Below the pieces are notes generated by a model, which saw only the letters and a list, made by a program, of their open reading frames with translations, did not search any database and had not been told where the DNA came from. A stretch of 64,000 bases of DNA from Oscillospiraceae bacterium (GTDB taxonomy: Bacteria > Bacillota > Clostridia > Oscillospirales > Oscillospiraceae): contig JAFTVV010000022.1 of assembly GCA_017465625.1 (NCBI GenBank), positions 62,001 to 126,000 on the forward strand, written 5' to 3'. Each line of letters begins with the position of its first letter. Position 1 is the stretch's first letter. A program made the translations under genes and the position numbers. This document shows positions 61,114-64,000 of the stretch, piece after piece.

Positions 61114-61353
61114 ATGGTTAAAATCAGACTGAGAAGAATGGGTGCTAAGAAGGCTCCTTACTACCGGATTGTTGTTGCTGATTCCCGCAGCCCCCGCGAT
61201 GGCCGTTGCATTGAGGAAATCGGTACCTACAACCCTCTGACCAATCCTGCCACCATTACTGTGGATGCAGAAAAGGCTCAGAACTGGATCAAGAACGGCG
61301 CACAGCCCACTGACACCGTTCGCAGCTTGCTGAAGAACGCAGGCGTTCTGTAA
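61114..61353 (+). CDS. rpsP: ribosomal protein bS16
   Basis: Seventy-nine residues of the small subunit protein S16, with [25 protein letters not shown] at the start and the typical IGTYNPL motif. Start ATG 61114 follows GGAGGTG; an in-frame codon upstream lies inside that ribosome site. It is followed by khpA, rimM and trmD, the conserved rpsP operon. Confidence 0.98.
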   Translation: MVKIRLRRMGAKKAPYYRIVVADSRSPRDGRCIEEIGTYNPLTNPATITVDAEKAQNWIKNGAQPTDTVRSLLKNAGVL

Positions 61354-61375
61354 GACCCACCAAAGGAGTTTCAAA

Positions 61376-61606
61376 ATGAAAGAACTTTTGCTTTATATGG
61401 CAAAGAATTTGGTGGACGATCCGGACGCAGTAACTGTTACTGAAATTCCCGGCGAGGATGGAACTGTTTTGCAGCTGCACGTTGCTCCCGGGGATATGGG
61501 TAAGGTCATCGGCCGCCAGGGGCGGATCGCAAAAGAGATTCGCACCATCGTGAAAACCGTTGCCCAGCGCACCGGTGAAAAAATCACGGTCGATATCGTG
61601 GACTAA
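61376..61606 (+). CDS. khpA: KH-domain RNA-binding protein KhpA
   Basis: Seventy-six residues forming a single KH domain with the GxxG loop in MGKVIGRQGRIAKEIRTIV. KhpA (YlqC) works with KhpB in RNA regulation and cell-wall growth in streptococci and is widespread in Firmicutes. The location between rpsP and rimM is standard. AAAGGAG lies before the ATG. Confidence 0.95.
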   Translation: MKELLLYMAKNLVDDPDAVTVTEIPGEDGTVLQLHVAPGDMGKVIGRQGRIAKEIRTIVKTVAQRTGEKITVDIVD

Positions 61607-61659
61607 CGGGTTATGCGTGACGCTTGGCGCCACGCATTTTCCCATTTAGGAGGTTTAAA

Positions 61660-62151
61660 ATGAGACTTGAGTTTTTGGATGTTGGTGAAATTGTTACAAC
61701 GCACGGAGTACGAGGCGAGGTAAAGGTTTTGCCTTGGGCAGACAGCCCGGATTTTTTGTTGAATTTTAAGCGTATCCTTATTGATGCGCAGGAATATAAG
61801 GTAGAACAGTGCAGAGTTCAAAAAAGCTGTAATCTTTTGAAAATTTCCGGAGTAAACAGCATTGAAGACGGACAAAAGCTCCGGGGCAAGGTCATTCAGG
61901 TCTATAGAGAGGATGCACCTGAGGATTTGATTTTTGCCGCAGAGCTGGAGGGGATGAAGGTCTATTCAGATGATGCGTACATCGGAGATATTTCTGAGGT
62001 TTTAGATTACCCGGGAAATAAGGTGTATGTTGTAAAAGGCGAGCACGAATATATGATCCCCGCAGTGAAAGCTTTTGTTTTGTCCATCGACGTGGATGGA
62101 AACAGAATGGATGTTCGTTTGATAGAAGGAATGCGTACAGATGAGAATTGA
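61660..62151 (+). CDS. rimM: ribosome maturation factor RimM
   Basis: A 163-residue 30S assembly factor that binds S19. It has the N-terminal domain with VGEIVTTHGVRGEVKVLPW and the C-terminal PRC barrel with GDISEVLDYPGNKVYVVKG and IPAVKAFV. Start ATG 61660 follows TAGGAGG. It overlaps trmD by 11 bases, so translation is coupled. Confidence 0.96.
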   Translation: MRLEFLDVGEIVTTHGVRGEVKVLPWADSPDFLLNFKRILIDAQEYKVEQCRVQKSCNLLKISGVNSIEDGQKLRGKVIQVYREDAPEDLIFAAELEGMKVYSDDAYIGDISEVLDYPGNKVYVVKGEHEYMIPAVKAFVLSIDVDGNRMDVRLIEGMRTDEN

Positions 62152-62908
62152 TATAATGACACTTTTTCCTGAATCGTTGGGTGATGTGCTGTCGGACAGT
62201 ATTTTGGGACGGGCACAGGAACGGGGAATTATCCGCATTGAGGCCCATCAAATTCGGGACTATACAGCAAGCAAACAATGTCAGGTTGACGATTATCCCT
62301 ACGGTGGGGGAAGGGGCGCCATTATGCAGGCAGATCCACTATACCGCTGTTGGGAAGCAATATGCGATCAGGCAGAAGGGCCGGTGCATACGGTGTATAT
62401 GTCCCCTTGCGGACGTACCTTTAAACAGGCGGATGCAATTCGCCTGAGCAAGATGGAGAATCTTGTTCTTGTGTGCGGTCATTACGAGGGAATTGATCAG
62501 CGGTTTATTGACGAATGTGTGGATGAAGAGATTTCACTGGGAGATTTTGTGCTGACAGGCGGTGAAATTGCGGCGATGGCTGTGACCGATGCTGTATGCA
62601 GAATGGTGCCCGGTGTTCTGGCTGATCCGGAATGCTTTGAAGATGAAAGTCACTATAGTGGAATGTTAGAATATCCCCAGTATTCACGTCCTGCGGTTTG
62701 GCACGGCAGGGAAGTGCCTCCCATTCTTCTTTCGGGGGATCATGGGAAAGTTGCCCTGTGGCGCAGAAAAGAGTCTCTGAAACGCACCAAGGCGCGCAGA
62801 CCGGATATGTATGAAAAACTGGACTTGAGCAGCAAACAGGATCGGAAACTCTTAGCACAGATGGAGGAAGAAGAAAATGAAGCTGCAAATGCTGAAAAAA
62901 TGGATTGA
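62141..62908 (+). CDS. trmD: tRNA (guanine37-N1)-methyltransferase
   Basis: Methylates G37 of tRNAs reading CNN and GGN codons to prevent frameshifting. The 255-residue SPOUT-class enzyme has the knot motifs VYMSPCGRTF, LVLVCGHYEGIDQR and EISLGDFVLTGGE. The C-terminus is highly acidic (EEEENEAANAEKMD). The usual next gene, rplS, is absent; instead a sirtuin gene overlaps the last 32 bases. Confidence 0.96.
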   Translation: MRIDIMTLFPESLGDVLSDSILGRAQERGIIRIEAHQIRDYTASKQCQVDDYPYGGGRGAIMQADPLYRCWEAICDQAEGPVHTVYMSPCGRTFKQADAIRLSKMENLVLVCGHYEGIDQRFIDECVDEEISLGDFVLTGGEIAAMAVTDAVCRMVPGVLADPECFEDESHYSGMLEYPQYSRPAVWHGREVPPILLSGDHGKVALWRRKESLKRTKARRPDMYEKLDLSSKQDRKLLAQMEEEENEAANAEKMD

Positions 62909-63587
62909 GGAATCTGAAAATATCGTATTTTTTGGCGGGGCAGGTGTCAGCACCGAGTCCGGTATTCCGGACTTCAGAAGCGTGGATGGGTTATATAATC
63001 AAAAATTTGAATACCCACCGGAGCAAATAATCAGCCACAGCTTTTTCCTGAAAGATCCTTCTTATTTTTTCAAATTTTACAGGGAAAAGATGCTTCCTTT
63101 GGGATTTGAACCCAATATTACCCATTTGGTACTTGCAAAACTTGAACAGGAAGGAAAACTTTCCGCTGTTATTACACAAAATATTGACGGATTGCATCAA
63201 AAAGCTGGAAGCCGTACCGTTTTCGAGCTTCACGGAAGCGTTCATCGTAACTACTGTACCAAATGCGGCACTTTTTACGATGCGCAATTTATTAAGGATT
63301 CTGCCGATATTCCGCTGTGCACTTGCGGAGGGGTTATAAAGCCTGATGTTGTGCTGTACGAAGAACAGCTGAACCCTGACACGCTGGATAGCAGTATTGA
63401 TGCAATTGCAAGTGCAGATATGCTGATTATCGCCGGGACAAGCCTTACTGTTTATCCTGCTGCCGGACTCGTTCATTATTACCGCGGCAACAAGTTGGTG
63501 CTCATCAATAAAGATGAGACACCCTACGATTACAAAGCAAATTTGGTAATCCACAGTCGCTTGGGCGATGTATTTAATCTGCTTTAA
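62877..63587 (+). CDS. NAD-dependent protein deacylase (sirtuin)
   Basis: Removes acetyl or longer acyl groups from lysines using NAD. The 236-residue protein has GGAGVSTESGIPDFRS (NAD loop), TQNIDGLHQKAG, the catalytic His in ELHGSVHRNYCTKCG, and a zinc site of CTKC with CTC. Class U or III-type bacterial sirtuins fit this size. ATG 62877 lies inside trmD (32-base overlap). Start ATG 62889 would remove four residues. The place normally taken by rplS makes the coupling with trmD notable. A terminator follows. Confidence 0.94.
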   Translation: MKLQMLKKWIEESENIVFFGGAGVSTESGIPDFRSVDGLYNQKFEYPPEQIISHSFFLKDPSYFFKFYREKMLPLGFEPNITHLVLAKLEQEGKLSAVITQNIDGLHQKAGSRTVFELHGSVHRNYCTKCGTFYDAQFIKDSADIPLCTCGGVIKPDVVLYEEQLNPDTLDSSIDAIASADMLIIAGTSLTVYPAAGLVHYYRGNKLVLINKDETPYDYKANLVIHSRLGDVFNLL

Positions 63588-63625
63588 AAAAGACCTGCTT
63601 CCTTGGGTGGAAGCAGGTCTTTTAA
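63587..63625. terminator. bidirectional terminator after the sirtuin gene
   Basis: Fifteen-bp stem (63588-63602 with 63609-63623) flanked by A and T tracts; it also serves the convergent LRR gene. Confidence 0.9.
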
Positions 63626-63629
63626 TGTG

Positions 63630-64000
63630 CTATGTTTCGCCGCGATTGACAACAACCCGTTTATCTTGTTCCAGAATACGGGTGTCCTCTTTGGAAACCT
63701 TTGTGCCAAAAACATCGACTTGACTCAACAGCGGACAATCCTTCAGAATGCTCACTTTTGATATTTTGGAATTGTGATCCATCACAACTTTATTGAGGGA
63801 TTTTAATCCCTTCAGCCCGGACAGGTCTGACAGCTCGTTATAAGATCCATCAATCGTAACCAGTTTGCAATCTGACTGGAATTTAGGAATCGCTTTTACT
63901 TTATTATTGCTAAAGTCTAAATACATCACGTTGGTTAACTTTCCCATCACATCAATACTTTCGAGGTTGTTATGGGAAACATCCAATCGAACCAAAGATG
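63630..64000 (-). CDS. leucine-rich repeat protein, 5' end beyond window edge
   Basis: The visible 123 codons have no start, so the gene continues past the right edge. About five repeats of some 22 residues are seen, with LDVSHNNLESI, LDFSNNKVKAI, IDGSYNELSDL and VVMDHNSKISKV as the LxxLxxN cores, similar to internalin-type or SDS22-like repeats. The C-terminus ends soon after the last repeat (VVVNRGET). Such proteins usually bind other proteins, often at the cell surface; a signal peptide cannot be judged here. Confidence 0.8.
   Translation of the reverse strand, partial: SLVRLDVSHNNLESIDVMGKLTNVMYLDFSNNKVKAIPKFQSDCKLVTIDGSYNELSDLSGLKGLKSLNKVVMDHNSKISKVSILKDCPLLSQVDVFGTKVSKEDTRILEQDKRVVVNRGET

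Noticed and set aside
1..64000. CRISPR arrays, prophage or insertion sequences
   Set aside because: No regularly spaced repeats, and no transposase, integrase or phage structural gene seen in any frame.

Overview
The window looks like a chromosomal segment of an anaerobic, Gram-positive-type bacterium of the class Clostridia, probably a gut-type relative of Oscillospirales. The reasons are two T-box leaders, AddA/AddB in place of RecBCD, a ylxM-ffh-rpsP-khpA-rimM-trmD run, an oapA-dxs-tlyA-nadK-argR-recN run, strong AGGAGG ribosome binding sites, and frequent GTG and TTG starts. Base composition is moderate by eye. I see no prophage, insertion sequence, CRISPR array, rRNA or tRNA gene. Nearly all of it is housekeeping DNA, so the interest lies mostly in the regulatory and non-coding parts.

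Layout. 1-358: a lipoprotein cut by the edge. 460-6640: a T-box-controlled cysS-polA-rimI-tsaD-GNAT cluster. 6624-6932: two identical 33-base palindromes around a nested-hairpin element, lying between two convergent genes. 6914-15079 (minus strand): an eight-gene operon, aroF-tyrA-aroB-aroA-aroC-pheA-aroE/K-aroQ, covering all seven shikimate steps plus the Phe and Tyr branches. It starts with a 21-codon leader peptide rich in Tyr and Phe codons and an intrinsic terminator. 15102-19549: a divergent pair of membrane proteins, a pseudokinase with a large ectodomain and a zinc-ribbon protein with Ig-like domains. 19619-35852: DUF378, ispE, addBA, gltX, trpS, a three-gene cluster of small unknown proteins, a phosphodiesterase, a 53-residue membrane protein missed by usual length cut-offs, mutY, a FlK-like thioesterase and pncB. 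35856-42671: an AbrB-type regulator with a PLP enzyme and an EamA transporter, a zinc peptidase, PAP2, dut, an aminotransferase and GtrA.

42709-49651 holds the second major feature: a gene-free stretch of about 610 bases whose length, folding potential and context (followed by an OapA-like membrane protein and dxs-tlyA-nadK-argR-recN) identify it as an OLE RNA. 49648-51222: tyrS under a T-box with a UAC specifier. 51220-58161: dapA, queA-tgt, yajC, and a zinc ABC transporter operon ending in trmO. 58179-64000: a small unknown protein, a GNAT gene, then ylxM-ffh-rpsP-khpA-rimM-trmD, with a sirtuin gene overlapping trmD, and a leucine-rich-repeat gene cut by the right edge. The ylxM promoter carries two matched palindromes (TGTCAAG-N8-CTTGACA) about 53 bases apart, which look like paired operators.

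The genes connect in several ways: amino-acid supply is sensed by RNA (T-boxes for Cys and Tyr, a leader peptide for Phe/Tyr); tRNA modification is well represented (tsaD, trmO, queA, tgt, trmD, plus rimM and tlyA for the ribosome); ispE and dxs belong to the MEP isoprenoid pathway; pncB, nadK and the sirtuin all handle NAD.
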